A stretch of 64,000 bases of DNA from Paracoccus haematequi (GTDB taxonomy: Bacteria; Pseudomonadota; Alphaproteobacteria; Rhodobacterales; Rhodobacteraceae). How positions within the stretch are numbered: position 1 is the stretch's first letter; the number at the start of each line of letters is the position of its first letter. Position numbers and translations under genes: made by a program. The DNA is taken from positions 1-64,000 of the forward strand of contig CAMCVS010000015.1 in the NCBI GenBank assembly GCA_945881965.1, given 5' to 3'. The notes under the pieces were generated by a model. The model was not told the DNA's origin, made no database searches, and saw only the letters and a list, made by a program, of their open reading frames with translations. This document shows positions 43,611-51,942 of this stretch, piece after piece.

Positions 43611-43727
43611 GGCAATTCTCCCGGCTGGTGGCAGATGGCACATAACCACCCTGCTGCGAAGATCAAGCGCCCGATACGCGGTGTGGCATGTGCGTGCGAT
43701 GACGCCGTCCCTGGCCCCGGATGTCCC

Positions 43728-43772
43728 GGACGCGTCGGACGCGCCAGACGCGCCGGACGCGCCGGACGATCG
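43728..43772. repeat. Five tandem 9-bp units in the sox operon
   Basis: GGACGCGTC, GGACGCGCC, AGACGCGCC, GGACGCGCC and GGACGATCG follow one another without gaps in the 211-bp space between soxB and the small membrane protein. The copies drift at one or two bases. Confidence 0.75.
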
Positions 43773-43821
43773 GGCCTCCCCGGCACATGCCTGGGCTGGC
43801 GCGTTTTCCAACAGGCCGCCG

Positions 43822-45078
43822 TCAATGCGCCACCCCTGCCGCCACGCTTTCGTCGATGAACCGGCCCTCGCGGAAGCGGAACATGGTGAATTCCTCGGTC
43901 AGGGGGCTGTGGCCCTTGGCCATCAGTTCCGCCATCGCCCAGCCTGATCCGGGGATCGCCTTGAACCCGCCGGTGCCCCAGCCGCAATTGACGAAAATCC
44001 CCTCGACCGGCGTTTTCGACAGGATGGGCGAGCGGTCGCCGGTCATGTCCACGATCCCGCCCCATTGCCGCAGCATCTTGAGCCGCGACAGCATCGGGAA
44101 TGTCTCGATCAGGGCGCGGACGGTTTCCTCGATATGGTGGAACGATCCGCGCTGGGTGTAGTTATTAAAGCCGTCGGTGCCGCCGCCAATGACCATCTCG
44201 CCCTTGTCGGATTGCGACATATAGCCGTGGACGGTGTTGGCCATCACCACGACATCCATCGCGGGTTTGATCGGTTCGCTGACAAGGGCTTGCAGGCAGA
44301 GCGATTCCACCGGCAGGCGGAAGCCCGCCATGCGCGCGGTTTCGCCGATGTGTCCGGCGGTCACGAGGCCCAGCTTGCCGCAGGCAATCGCGCCACGGGT
44401 GGTTTCCACGCCCGTCACGCGGCCTTGATCCGTGGTGATCCCCGTCACCTCGCAATTCTGGATCACATCCATGCCCATGTCCGAGCAGGCCCGCGCATAG
44501 GCCCAGGCCACCGTGTCATGCCGCGCCGTGCCGCCGCGCGGTTGCCACAGCGCGCCCAGCACCGGATAGCGCGGCCCGTCCAGCCGGATGATCGGCACCA
44601 GCTTCTTGACCTCGGCAGGCCCGATAAAGCGGGTTTCCACGCCTTGCAGCGCATTCGCGTGCGCGGTGCGCATATAGCCCCTCACCTCGTGTTCGGTCTG
44701 GGCCAGCATCATGACGCCGCGGGGCGAGAACATGACGTTCATGTTCAGGTCTTGGCTGAGGGTTTCATACAGCGAGCGCGATTTTTCATAGATCGCGGCA
44801 GAGGCATCCTGCAGGTAATTCGAGCGGATGATGGTGGTGTTGCGCCCCGTGTTGCCGCCGCCCAGCCAGCCCTTTTCCAGGATCGCCACATTGGTGATAC
44901 CGAAATTGCGCCCCAGATAGTAGGCGGTCGCAAGGCCGTGCCCGCCTGCGCCGACGATGATCGCGTCATAGCGCGGCTTGGGCGCAGCATCGGCCCAGGC
45001 GCGGGCCCAGGTCTGGCCCCAGCCCATTTGCTGTGACAGGGCCTGACGCGCGACGGCAAAGACGGAATAGCGCTGCAT
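43822..45078 (-). CDS. soxB: Sarcosine oxidase beta subunit
   Basis: A 418-residue FAD/FMN-binding subunit where sarcosine is oxidised. The FAD-binding motif GAGGHGLATAYYLG is at about residue 44, followed by GGNTGRNTTIIRSNYL, the strongly conserved signature around the covalent FMN attachment histidine of this family. C-terminal GDRSPILSKTPVEGIFVNCGWG is typical. ATG 45078 follows AAAGG. It is the first gene of the operon soxB-small protein-soxD-soxA-soxG. Confidence 0.96.
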   Translation of the reverse strand: MQRYSVFAVARQALSQQMGWGQTWARAWADAAPKPRYDAIIVGAGGHGLATAYYLGRNFGITNVAILEKGWLGGGNTGRNTTIIRSNYLQDASAAIYEKSRSLYETLSQDLNMNVMFSPRGVMMLAQTEHEVRGYMRTAHANALQGVETRFIGPAEVKKLVPIIRLDGPRYPVLGALWQPRGGTARHDTVAWAYARACSDMGMDVIQNCEVTGITTDQGRVTGVETTRGAIACGKLGLVTAGHIGETARMAGFRLPVESLCLQALVSEPIKPAMDVVVMANTVHGYMSQSDKGEMVIGGGTDGFNNYTQRGSFHHIEETVRALIETFPMLSRLKMLRQWGGIVDMTGDRSPILSKTPVEGIFVNCGWGTGGFKAIPGSGWAMAELMAKGHSPLTEEFTMFRFREGRFIDESVAAGVAH

Positions 45079-45264
45079 CGGGGCTGGCCTTTCGAATCCG
45101 GGTGGTGCGTTGATAGGTGCCTTTACGCCGCAGCGCGGCCCCGCCCGCAAGCGTCGTTTCGCGCCCGTTTGCGACATCTGCGTGATTGACGCATCGACGC
45201 GGCGATTTGGCTCTTTTGTACGCAGCGCGGCGTCATTACATGGGCGCACGGAATGGGAGCGGAC

Positions 45265-46509
45265 ATGGACATCTTGGCCTTCTGGATCATCGCGGGCGGG
45301 CTGGCGTTGGTGGCGGTGTCGATCTTGGCGCGCGCGGCCCTGCGCGGGCATGATGCGGGCGAGGCCCCTGCCGCCTATGACATGCGGGTCTACCGCGATC
45401 AAATGCGCGAGATCGCGCGCGACATGGCGCGCGGGATCGTGACCGCGGACGAAGCCGAGCGGCTGAAATCCGAAATCGCGCGGCGGATATTGACGGCGGA
45501 CGCCGCGCTGAAGACGCAAGAGGCGGGTGCATCCCCGACCGGTCCGGTGCGCGGGATGGTGATCATCGCGGGCGTGATGGTGGTCGCGGGCGCGCTGGCG
45601 GGGTATCAGTGGCTGGGGCAACCGGGCTATGGCGACCTGTCGCTGCAAGCCCGCATTGCCGCCGCCGAAGACGCGCGGCTGAACCGCCCCGCACAGGCCG
45701 AGGCCGAGGCGCAGGTGGCCGCCCTGCCGACCGCGCCGCGCGCGCAGCCGGATGCCGCCTATGCCGATCTGATGGACAAGCTGCGCCGCACTGTGGCGGA
45801 CCGGCCCAATGACCTTGCCGGTCATCAGTTGCTGGCGCGCAACGAGGCCGCGTTGGGCAATTTCGCCGCCGCCTACAAGGCACAGGAGCGGATTCTGACG
45901 ATCAAGGGCGATGGGGCCTCGGGGCAGGATTATCTGGATTACGCCGATCTGCTGATCCTTGCGGCGGGTGGCTATGTCAGCCCCGAGGCCGAGCGCGCCT
46001 TGTCCGCCGCGCTGACCCGCGATCCGCAGAATGGCGCGGCGCGCTATTACGTTGGGCTGATGATGGCCCAGACCGGGCGGCCTGACCGGGCCTTCACGCT
46101 ATGGGACGGGTTGCTGCGCGCAGGTCCGTCGGATGCGCCATGGATCGGGCCGATCCGCGCGCAGATGCCCGAGATGGCGCAGCGCGCGGGGCAGTCGCGT
46201 TATGAGCTGCCGCCCGAAGCGCCCGCGCCTGCGGGTCCCAGTGCCGCCGACATCGCCGCTGCCGCCGACATGACCCCCGCAGACCAGCAGGCGATGATCC
46301 GGGGCATGGTCGATCAACTGGCCGGACGGCTGGCCGCTGATGGCGGCACCGCGGACGAATGGGCGCGCCTGATCGGGGCCTTGGGCGTGTTGGGCGACAT
46401 GGACCGCGCCCGCGCCATCCTGTCCGAGGCGCGCGAGAAATTCCTGGGCCAGCCCGAGGCCTTGACACGCATCGAAGCGGCCGCGCGCAGCGGCGGCGTG
46501 ATCCCGTGA
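45265..46509 (+). CDS. ccmI: Cytochrome c biogenesis protein CcmI
   Basis: A 414-residue membrane protein. Two helices (LAFWIIAGGLALVAVSILA near the N terminus and VIIAGVMVVAGALAGYQWLG near residue 100) flank a cytosolic leucine-zipper-like loop. The C-terminal half is TPR-rich and would hold apocytochrome c for heme attachment (VADRPNDLAGHQLLARNEA, ARYYVGLMMAQTGRPDRAF). ATG 45265 follows GGGAG at the right spacing. ruvX overlaps its stop by 4 bp. Confidence 0.9.
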   Translation: MDILAFWIIAGGLALVAVSILARAALRGHDAGEAPAAYDMRVYRDQMREIARDMARGIVTADEAERLKSEIARRILTADAALKTQEAGASPTGPVRGMVIIAGVMVVAGALAGYQWLGQPGYGDLSLQARIAAAEDARLNRPAQAEAEAQVAALPTAPRAQPDAAYADLMDKLRRTVADRPNDLAGHQLLARNEAALGNFAAAYKAQERILTIKGDGASGQDYLDYADLLILAAGGYVSPEAERALSAALTRDPQNGAARYYVGLMMAQTGRPDRAFTLWDGLLRAGPSDAPWIGPIRAQMPEMAQRAGQSRYELPPEAPAPAGPSAADIAAAADMTPADQQAMIRGMVDQLAGRLAADGGTADEWARLIGALGVLGDMDRARAILSEAREKFLGQPEALTRIEAAARSGGVIP

Positions 46510-47003
46510 TCTGCGCCACCCCGCAGGATTTTGCCGCCGCCCTGTCGCCTTCGGGTGGGGTGATCGGCCTTGATCTGGGGACAAAAACCATCGGATTGGC
46601 ATTTTCGGACGGGTTGCGCGGTGTGGCGTCGGCGGGGGAAACGCTGCGGCGCACCAAGTTTACCGAGGATGCGGCCCAGATCCTGACCCAGATCGCTGCG
46701 CGCGGCGTGGCGGGCATCGTGCTGGGCCTGCCGCTGAACATGGACGGATCAGAGGGGCCGCGCGCGCAATCCACCCGCGCCTTCGCCCGCAATCTGGAAC
46801 GGCTGACCCCGCTGCCCATCGCGTATTGGGATGAACGCCTGTCCACGGTTGCCGCCGAGCGTGTGCTGATCGCGGCGGATATGTCGCGAAAACGTCGCGC
46901 CGAGGTGATCGACAGCGTGGCCGCAGGCTATATCTTGCAGGGTATGCTGGACCGGCTGGCCTATTTGCGGCGGACCGAATGTCAAAGAGGCGCGGATGAC
47001 TGA
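46506..47003 (+). CDS. ruvX: RuvX/YqgF-family Holliday junction resolvase-like nuclease
   Basis: A 165-residue RNase H-fold protein. GVIGLDLGTKTIGLAFSDG carries the first catalytic Asp; IVLGLPLNMDGSEGPRA and YWDERLSTVAA give further conserved motifs. The family member YqgF is required for pre-16S rRNA 5' processing in E. coli. The start is the GTG at 46506, overlapping the ccmI stop (GTGA). It continues directly into DUF1289. Confidence 0.92.
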   Translation: MICATPQDFAAALSPSGGVIGLDLGTKTIGLAFSDGLRGVASAGETLRRTKFTEDAAQILTQIAARGVAGIVLGLPLNMDGSEGPRAQSTRAFARNLERLTPLPIAYWDERLSTVAAERVLIAADMSRKRRAEVIDSVAAGYILQGMLDRLAYLRRTECQRGADD

Positions 47004-47244
47004 CCCCACTTCGACCGATGCGATCTGGCAGCGCGCCGAGGTCGAAAGCCCTTGCGTCAAGCAATGCCTGATCCATCCGGCGGCGCGGATCTGCGTCGGC
47101 TGTCACCGCAGCATCGACGAAATCACCGCATGGTCGCGGATGACACCCGAGGCGCGGCGCGCGGTGATGGCGGAATTGCCCGCGCGGGGTGCTACGCTGA
47201 CGACGCGGCGCGGCGGGCGGGCGGCACGGCTGGCGCGCGACTGA
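46996..47244 (+). CDS. DUF1289 family protein
   Basis: An 82-residue protein with the Cys pattern SPCVKQCLIHPAARICVGC and the HRSIDEITAWSRMT motif of DUF1289, a probable zinc- or Fe-S-binding module of unknown role. It overlaps the ruvX end and stops directly against the convergent PhyH-like gene with no bases between them. Confidence 0.88.
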   Translation: MTDPTSTDAIWQRAEVESPCVKQCLIHPAARICVGCHRSIDEITAWSRMTPEARRAVMAELPARGATLTTRRGGRAARLARD

Positions 47245-48003
47245 TCACAGCCAATCGGTGAGGCGCGGAAACAGCGGGCGGAAATACGCGATCAGGCGTT
47301 GCTTGGCCCCTCCGGCCTCCGCGTCGCGCCAGATGTCAATGCCGTGCAGCAGGTGCCGGTGCAGCAGGATCGCCCCGCCGGGGTCCGCGCGCACCGGCAC
47401 GGGGGCAATCGTGTCGAACACTTCGCGGCGCGCGGCGACATAAGCGTCGGTCAGATCGACCGCGCCCGGATCACACGCACCGATGGCCCCGCGCAGCGCG
47501 TCACCCATGATCTGGTGACTGCCCGGCCAGACCAGAAGCGGGGCCGCGCGGCACCCATCCAGCGGCAGGCCAAGGATGAACCCATGCGGCTCGCGCAGGA
47601 ACCGCCGCTTGGCGGGGCCTTCGGCCAACAACCCGTCCAGATGCGCCGCCCCCCGATCGCGGCGATAGCGAAAGCCCGCGTCCGTATCACCCGCATCGCG
47701 GCCCGGATAGCCGGGGAAAACGCCGGAAACCTGCGCCGGATGCCAAGTGGCGGGCGTGGGCACCATGTCCTGCCACGGCCCTTGCAAAGCAACCCCCGCC
47801 ACCGATCCATCCGCCGCATTGGGAAGCGCATCCAGCCCCACGAACCATGTCCCGCCGTGGCGCATCTGCCCCGGCTGTTCCCGCCGCGCATCCAGCTCGG
47901 CCTGTGCCAAGGGCCGTGCGGCGGCAACCCAAGCCGTGACCTCGGGCACGGGCGCGAAAACGCAGACCCCGTTCTGATCCCAATCGGCCCGCTCAAAGCA
48001 CAT
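47245..48003 (-). CDS. Phytanoyl-CoA dioxygenase (PhyH)-like protein
   Basis: A 252-residue protein. The likely 2-His-1-Asp iron site is HLD in RGAAHLDGLLA and the second His in ILLHRHLLHGIDIW; an Arg about 18 residues later (KQRLIAYFRP) would bind 2-oxoglutarate. WFVGLDALPN and WPGSHQIMGDAL are strands and loops typical of PhyH-type dioxygenases. The substrate is unknown. Its ATG lies inside the last codons of the RTX gene (overlap 11 bp), so translation is coupled. No signal peptide. Confidence 0.65.
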   Translation of the reverse strand: MCFERADWDQNGVCVFAPVPEVTAWVAAARPLAQAELDARREQPGQMRHGGTWFVGLDALPNAADGSVAGVALQGPWQDMVPTPATWHPAQVSGVFPGYPGRDAGDTDAGFRYRRDRGAAHLDGLLAEGPAKRRFLREPHGFILGLPLDGCRAAPLLVWPGSHQIMGDALRGAIGACDPGAVDLTDAYVAARREVFDTIAPVPVRADPGGAILLHRHLLHGIDIWRDAEAGGAKQRLIAYFRPLFPRLTDWL

Positions 48004-48982
48004 CGGCTGACCGCACCACCCGGACATCCTGCGGCAGGATCGCCGCCGCCGTGCCATCCACCAAAGCCACCACTGCGCCATCCAGCAGCACCTTTTGCGT
48101 GGGTGTCATGGCAAGCGGATCAACCGGTTCAATCGTCACGGCCAGCGCGCCAACATATGAAACCGGCACCAGAATCGCCACATTATCGACGCTGCGGTCG
48201 AAATCGCGGATGACCGGGGCTTGGTCAGCAGCGACCCAGGTGCCACTGACAAAGCTGTCCGCGCCGTCGCCACCCACCGCCGTGTCACCCGATCCCAGCA
48301 CCAGTTGATCCGCGCCGTCGCCGCCGTCGAGGCTGTCGCGGTCGATGATGTCGGGGCGGCTGAACTTGCCGTCGAACGACCCGTCGAACACCCCGGTGAT
48401 CACATCATCCCCCGCACCGCCCAGCAGCCTGTCCGCGCCCGCATCGCCTTGCAGCGTATCGTTGCCGACATTGCCCGCCACCGTATCGCTGCCGGTGCCG
48501 CCCAGGATCACATCATCATCCAGCCCGCCATTGATGATATCGGCATTGTCGCCACCCCGGATCAGATCGCGCCCGCCGTTGCCCTCCAGCGTGTCAAAGC
48601 CGCGCTCGCCTTCCAGCGTATCATCGCCCGCGCCCCCCGTCAGCAGGTCATCTCCCGGCCCGCCGTCCAGAAAATCATTCCCCGCCCCGCCTTGCAGGTC
48701 ATCGGCGCCGTCGCGGCCATAAAGGCTGTCGTCGCCGCCCTCGCCCGCCAGCAGGTCATCGCCCGCCCCGCCATCGACGATGTCCAGATCATCGCCTGCC
48801 CGCAGCGTGTCATCGCCGCCAAGCCCGCTCAGCAGGTCCGTTCCCGCCGTGCCCATCAAGCTGTCCGTTGCCTCGGATCCCTCGATCAGATCAGGCGTCG
48901 CCGCCTCGATCTCTGCATTCACCCTGGACGAAATGATCGCCCCCAGGCCCAAAAGCCCGAACAACACCAGTAACACCGCCAT
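47993..48982 (-). CDS. RTX-repeat calcium-binding protein with N-terminal membrane segment
   Basis: A 329-residue protein. A hydrophobic N terminus (LLVLFGLLGLGAIISS) is followed by about fifteen nonapeptide RTX repeats of the GGxGxDxLx type (residues about 40-235, for example GGAGDDTLEG and GGAGNDFLDG), which fold into a calcium-bound beta-roll. The C-terminal ~90 residues form a separate strand-rich domain (IRDFDRSVDNVAILVPVSY) seen in RTX-like Roseobacter proteins. There is no obvious type I secretion signal or ABC export genes nearby, and the N-terminal helix suggests membrane tethering. Start codon confirmed at 48982. Probable Ca-dependent surface or periplasmic role. Confidence 0.85.
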   Translation of the reverse strand: MAVLLVLFGLLGLGAIISSRVNAEIEAATPDLIEGSEATDSLMGTAGTDLLSGLGGDDTLRAGDDLDIVDGGAGDDLLAGEGGDDSLYGRDGADDLQGGAGNDFLDGGPGDDLLTGGAGDDTLEGERGFDTLEGNGGRDLIRGGDNADIINGGLDDDVILGGTGSDTVAGNVGNDTLQGDAGADRLLGGAGDDVITGVFDGSFDGKFSRPDIIDRDSLDGGDGADQLVLGSGDTAVGGDGADSFVSGTWVAADQAPVIRDFDRSVDNVAILVPVSYVGALAVTIEPVDPLAMTPTQKVLLDGAVVALVDGTAAAILPQDVRVVRSADVL

Positions 48983-49113
48983 GCGCCAACCCCCATCAGC
49001 TTGACGGATCGGTGCAACCTGCGTTCGTGCCTGTCAACCGGCCGTGCGGCGGGGGTTTCCGCAGATGATACAATGGCCGCCACTCTGGGGCAATACGCGC
49101 TGCCAAGCGCCAA

Positions 49114-49932
49114 TCAGAACCCCATCGCCTTGCGCAGCATGTTCAAGGCCACCGCGATCAGGAACACCGCGAACACCCGCTTCAGCGGTTTCGGGTCCAT
49201 CGCATGGGCGATCCGCACCCCCCAGGGCGTGGTGATCAGCGTCATCGCGATCACGATCACCAGCGCCACAAGGTTGATCGCGCCCACGGTATAGGGCGGG
49301 GCCTCGGTTACGGGCAGCAGCAGAAAGCCCAGCACCGACGGCACCGCGATCATCATGCCGAACCCGGACGCGGTCGCCACCGCGCGGTGAATGGGGGTGT
49401 TGTACAGCGTCATCAGCGGCACCCCGAAACTGCCGCCGCCGATCCCCATCAGCACCGACAGGAACCCCAAGAGCGGCGAAAGGATGGCCCGCGTGATCCC
49501 CTTGGGCATTTCCATCGCGATGCGCAGGTCGGCGCGGCCCAAGAGCAGCCACAGCCCGATCACCAGCCCCAGCACGCCGAAAATCGCCTGCAACGTGACC
49601 GATTTCAGGCTGGACGCGACGAACACCCCCGCCAGCGCGCCGATGCCGATCCCGATGGCCCAGCCCCGGATCACATCCCAATCCACCGCGCCCTTCTTGG
49701 CATGGCCGGACAGGGACCGCAGCGAGGTCACGATGATCGTCGCCAGCGAGGTCGCCAGACAGACCTGCATCAGTTGCGGCCCGTCATAGCCCAGCGTCTG
49801 GAAGGTGTAAAAGAACGCAGGCACCAGCACGATGCCGCCCCCCACGCCCAACATCCCCGCCAGCACGCCCGCAAACGCGCCGATCACCAGCAGCAACACC
49901 AGCATCTGTATCAGTAACCCCGTCTCGGGCAT
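49114..49932 (-). CDS. TauE/SafE-family permease, copy 2
   Basis: A 272-residue membrane protein with about eight helices. VLAGMLGVGGGIVLVPAFF and LLGFLSVLMGIGGGSFGVPLM are the two family loops. It is more like YfcA/TauE exporters for sulfonates or thiosulfate-like anions than the copy at 33129. Substrate unknown. It is 131 bp downstream-facing from the RTX gene on the same strand but upstream of it by transcription order, so it could lead that transcript. Confidence 0.85.
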   Translation of the reverse strand: MPETGLLIQMLVLLLVIGAFAGVLAGMLGVGGGIVLVPAFFYTFQTLGYDGPQLMQVCLATSLATIIVTSLRSLSGHAKKGAVDWDVIRGWAIGIGIGALAGVFVASSLKSVTLQAIFGVLGLVIGLWLLLGRADLRIAMEMPKGITRAILSPLLGFLSVLMGIGGGSFGVPLMTLYNTPIHRAVATASGFGMMIAVPSVLGFLLLPVTEAPPYTVGAINLVALVIVIAMTLITTPWGVRIAHAMDPKPLKRVFAVFLIAVALNMLRKAMGF

Positions 49933-50150
49933 GCGCGCTCTCCCCTGTTCGCTGGCCTGTCATCTGGCCTGTCCGCTGCGGCTGGCATACACGGGCGGCG
50001 GGGCGAGTGCCACCCGTGGCGATGTGGCGCGCGGCCCGGTTCACATGACAGCCTCTTGCCAGTCCGCACCCCACCCGCCAAGGTTGCCGCGCCGATCCCC
50101 CGCCGGTCGCCCGGTGTGCCAAACCTTGAGCCTTTGCGCAGGAGCGCGTG

Positions 50151-51938
50151 ATGACTGCCGCCGACGACGCCTACGCCGCCGCCCTGCAAGAAATCGCCCG
50201 CGTCAAGGCGGCGGGGGAGACGTCGCTCAGTCTTGATGCCGAAGCCTATCGCGCCCTGACCACCATCCCGCCCCAGATCGCGGACATCCCCGGACTCTGG
50301 AAGGTTGATCTCGACTCCACCCAAGTCACCGACCTGACCCCGCTGCAGGGCCTGACCGGGTTGACGGACCTCACCCTCACCCAGACCGGGGTCACCGACC
50401 TGTCCCCGCTGCGGGGCCTGACCGGGTTGACGGTCCTCGACCTCGACCACACCAGGATCACCGACCTGACCCCGCTGCGGGGCCTGACCGGGTTGACGGA
50501 CCTCACCCTCAACCAGACCGGGGTCACCGACTTGACCCCGCTGCGGGGCCTGACCGGGTTGACGGGCCTCTGGCTCAACCAGACCAAGGTCACCGACCTG
50601 TCCCCGCTGCGGGGCCTGACCGGGTTGACGCGCCTCTGGCTCGACCAGACCGGGGTCGCCGACCTGACCCCGCTGCGGGGCCTGACCGGGTTGACGGAAC
50701 TTTTCCTTGGCCAGACCGCGGTCACCGACCTGACCCCGCTGCGGTTGCTGACAAATTTGGAAACGCTTGCTATCGACCGGACACACATTTCCGATGTCTC
50801 GTCACTCGCAGAACTAAAAGCGCTTAGGAACCTCGATTTAGAGAGGTCCGATGCAGTGGACCTAAGGCCGATAATAAAATGCTATGGATTGCTATCTCCA
50901 ATTTTGTTCGGTCTAAATTTTGTTAAGTGTTCTGCGACAGAGAGGGACGCCAGATTAGCCGAACTATCAGCTATTGGGGACCCGGAAATTCGCGCCCGCG
51001 AAACGCTGGCCTATCTGAACACCCTGCCGCCGTGGCCGGACCCCTATACCCCCCGCGCCACCCCCGACGGCAGCCCGCCACGCCCCATCGGGCCGGAAAC
51101 GACAGTGGCAATTCCAGAACCAATCCTTGCGCCTTTGCAGATCGAAGAACGCGATGGCCGTCTGAGCCCGATCCTGCCCGGCGATGCCTTGGATGACAGT
51201 GGCAGGGTTCTGGCGCGCGAAGGTTGGGAAGCGTTGCGGGATTACCTTGACGATTTGGCCGATCTGCGTCCCCGGATCGTTAACCAGACCCCTATGCTGG
51301 CCCGCGCCTTGACGCGGTTTGAAACGGCCTTGGGTCAAAGTTATGAAAACGCGCGGCCCATTGCTATGGGCACGCATGGGCAACACGTCATCGCGCAGGC
51401 GGGTGTCGCGGGCGAGACGATGGATACCGACGATGCCACGGCGCTGCGGTCTTTTGCAGTTGCCATCGGCATATTTCTGGAACGTTTCCCGGAATGGCGG
51501 GACTATCGCGACGCGGCCCCCTTGCCGCCGGTCGATCCTGCCAAAGCCGCCGAGGCTTTGGCCCAGTTCGACAGCGTCGCGAACGAAGCCGCCAAACACC
51601 CCGACGAGATCGCACCCGAAATTGCGCAATCACTAAAGGATCAAGTGTCAGCGGTCCGCGATATGCCGGATGATCCGGTCGCTAGACGCGGCATACTCGA
51701 TTCGACGCAGAATTTCCTGTCCGAAGCTGCGCGGGTGTCCATTCGTTGGGTCAAGACAGAGACAAAAGACGTCGTCAAACTCGTTTGGAGTGAACTGAAG
51801 AAAACTGCGACCAAAGGGCTGGTTGTTGCGATTCTGGATATCTGGGCGACCAAAGCGACTGGACTGAAATTTTTGGCGGCGACATTCCCAGAACAATTCG
51901 GATGGCTGCTGCCTTTTCTCAAGTTGCTGGGGCTGTAA
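50151..51938 (+). CDS. Leucine-rich-repeat protein with hydrophobic C terminus
   Basis: A 595-residue protein. An N-terminal cap of ~50 residues (EIARVKAAGETSLSLDAEAY) is followed by nine 22-residue leucine-rich repeats (about residues 59-250) of the internalin/SDS22 type, such as VTDLTPLRGLTGLTDLTLNQ. Seven of them are nearly identical at DNA level (50325-50786). The rest is an unrecognised helical region (about 330-550), and the final ~45 residues are hydrophobic/amphipathic (LVVAILDIWATKATGLKFLA, FGWLLPFLKLLGL). Similar LRR proteins seem widespread in Rhodobacterales, but function is unknown. ATG 50151 has AGGAG; GTG 50148 is a weaker alternative. A section with low G+C and rare codons (ATA, TTA, AGG, CTA) covers about 50780-50990. 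The gene stops 4 bp before the convergent dusA. Confidence 0.8.
   Translation: MTAADDAYAAALQEIARVKAAGETSLSLDAEAYRALTTIPPQIADIPGLWKVDLDSTQVTDLTPLQGLTGLTDLTLTQTGVTDLSPLRGLTGLTVLDLDHTRITDLTPLRGLTGLTDLTLNQTGVTDLTPLRGLTGLTGLWLNQTKVTDLSPLRGLTGLTRLWLDQTGVADLTPLRGLTGLTELFLGQTAVTDLTPLRLLTNLETLAIDRTHISDVSSLAELKALRNLDLERSDAVDLRPIIKCYGLLSPILFGLNFVKCSATERDARLAELSAIGDPEIRARETLAYLNTLPPWPDPYTPRATPDGSPPRPIGPETTVAIPEPILAPLQIEERDGRLSPILPGDALDDSGRVLAREGWEALRDYLDDLADLRPRIVNQTPMLARALTRFETALGQSYENARPIAMGTHGQHVIAQAGVAGETMDTDDATALRSFAVAIGIFLERFPEWRDYRDAAPLPPVDPAKAAEALAQFDSVANEAAKHPDEIAPEIAQSLKDQVSAVRDMPDDPVARRGILDSTQNFLSEAARVSIRWVKTETKDVVKLVWSELKKTATKGLVVAILDIWATKATGLKFLAATFPEQFGWLLPFLKLLGL
50325..50786 (+). repeat. 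Seven 66-bp coding repeats in the LRR gene
   Basis: Units begin at 50325, 50391, 50457, 50523, 50589, 50655 and 50721; the core ACCCCGCTGCGGGGCCTGAC is shared almost unchanged by most. The near identity implies recent unit duplication or ongoing homogenisation; copy number may vary between strains. Confidence 0.9.
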
Positions 51939-51942
51939 CCCC

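Noticed and set aside
43428..43811. 127-residue version of the small sox-operon protein starting at a TTG near 43811
   Set aside because: The added part encodes a Ser/Gly/Ala tandem repeat and lacks a ribosome site; the ATG at 43610 has GGGAGA upstream.
40719..43859. Plus-strand open frame of over 1000 codons opposite soxA and soxD
   Set aside because: It is an antisense shadow with no family features; it runs through two real genes and a repeat element.
50325..50786. Regular 66-bp repeats considered as a CRISPR array
   Set aside because: The repeats are coding, contiguous and in phase (22 residues), with no spacers; they are leucine-rich repeats.
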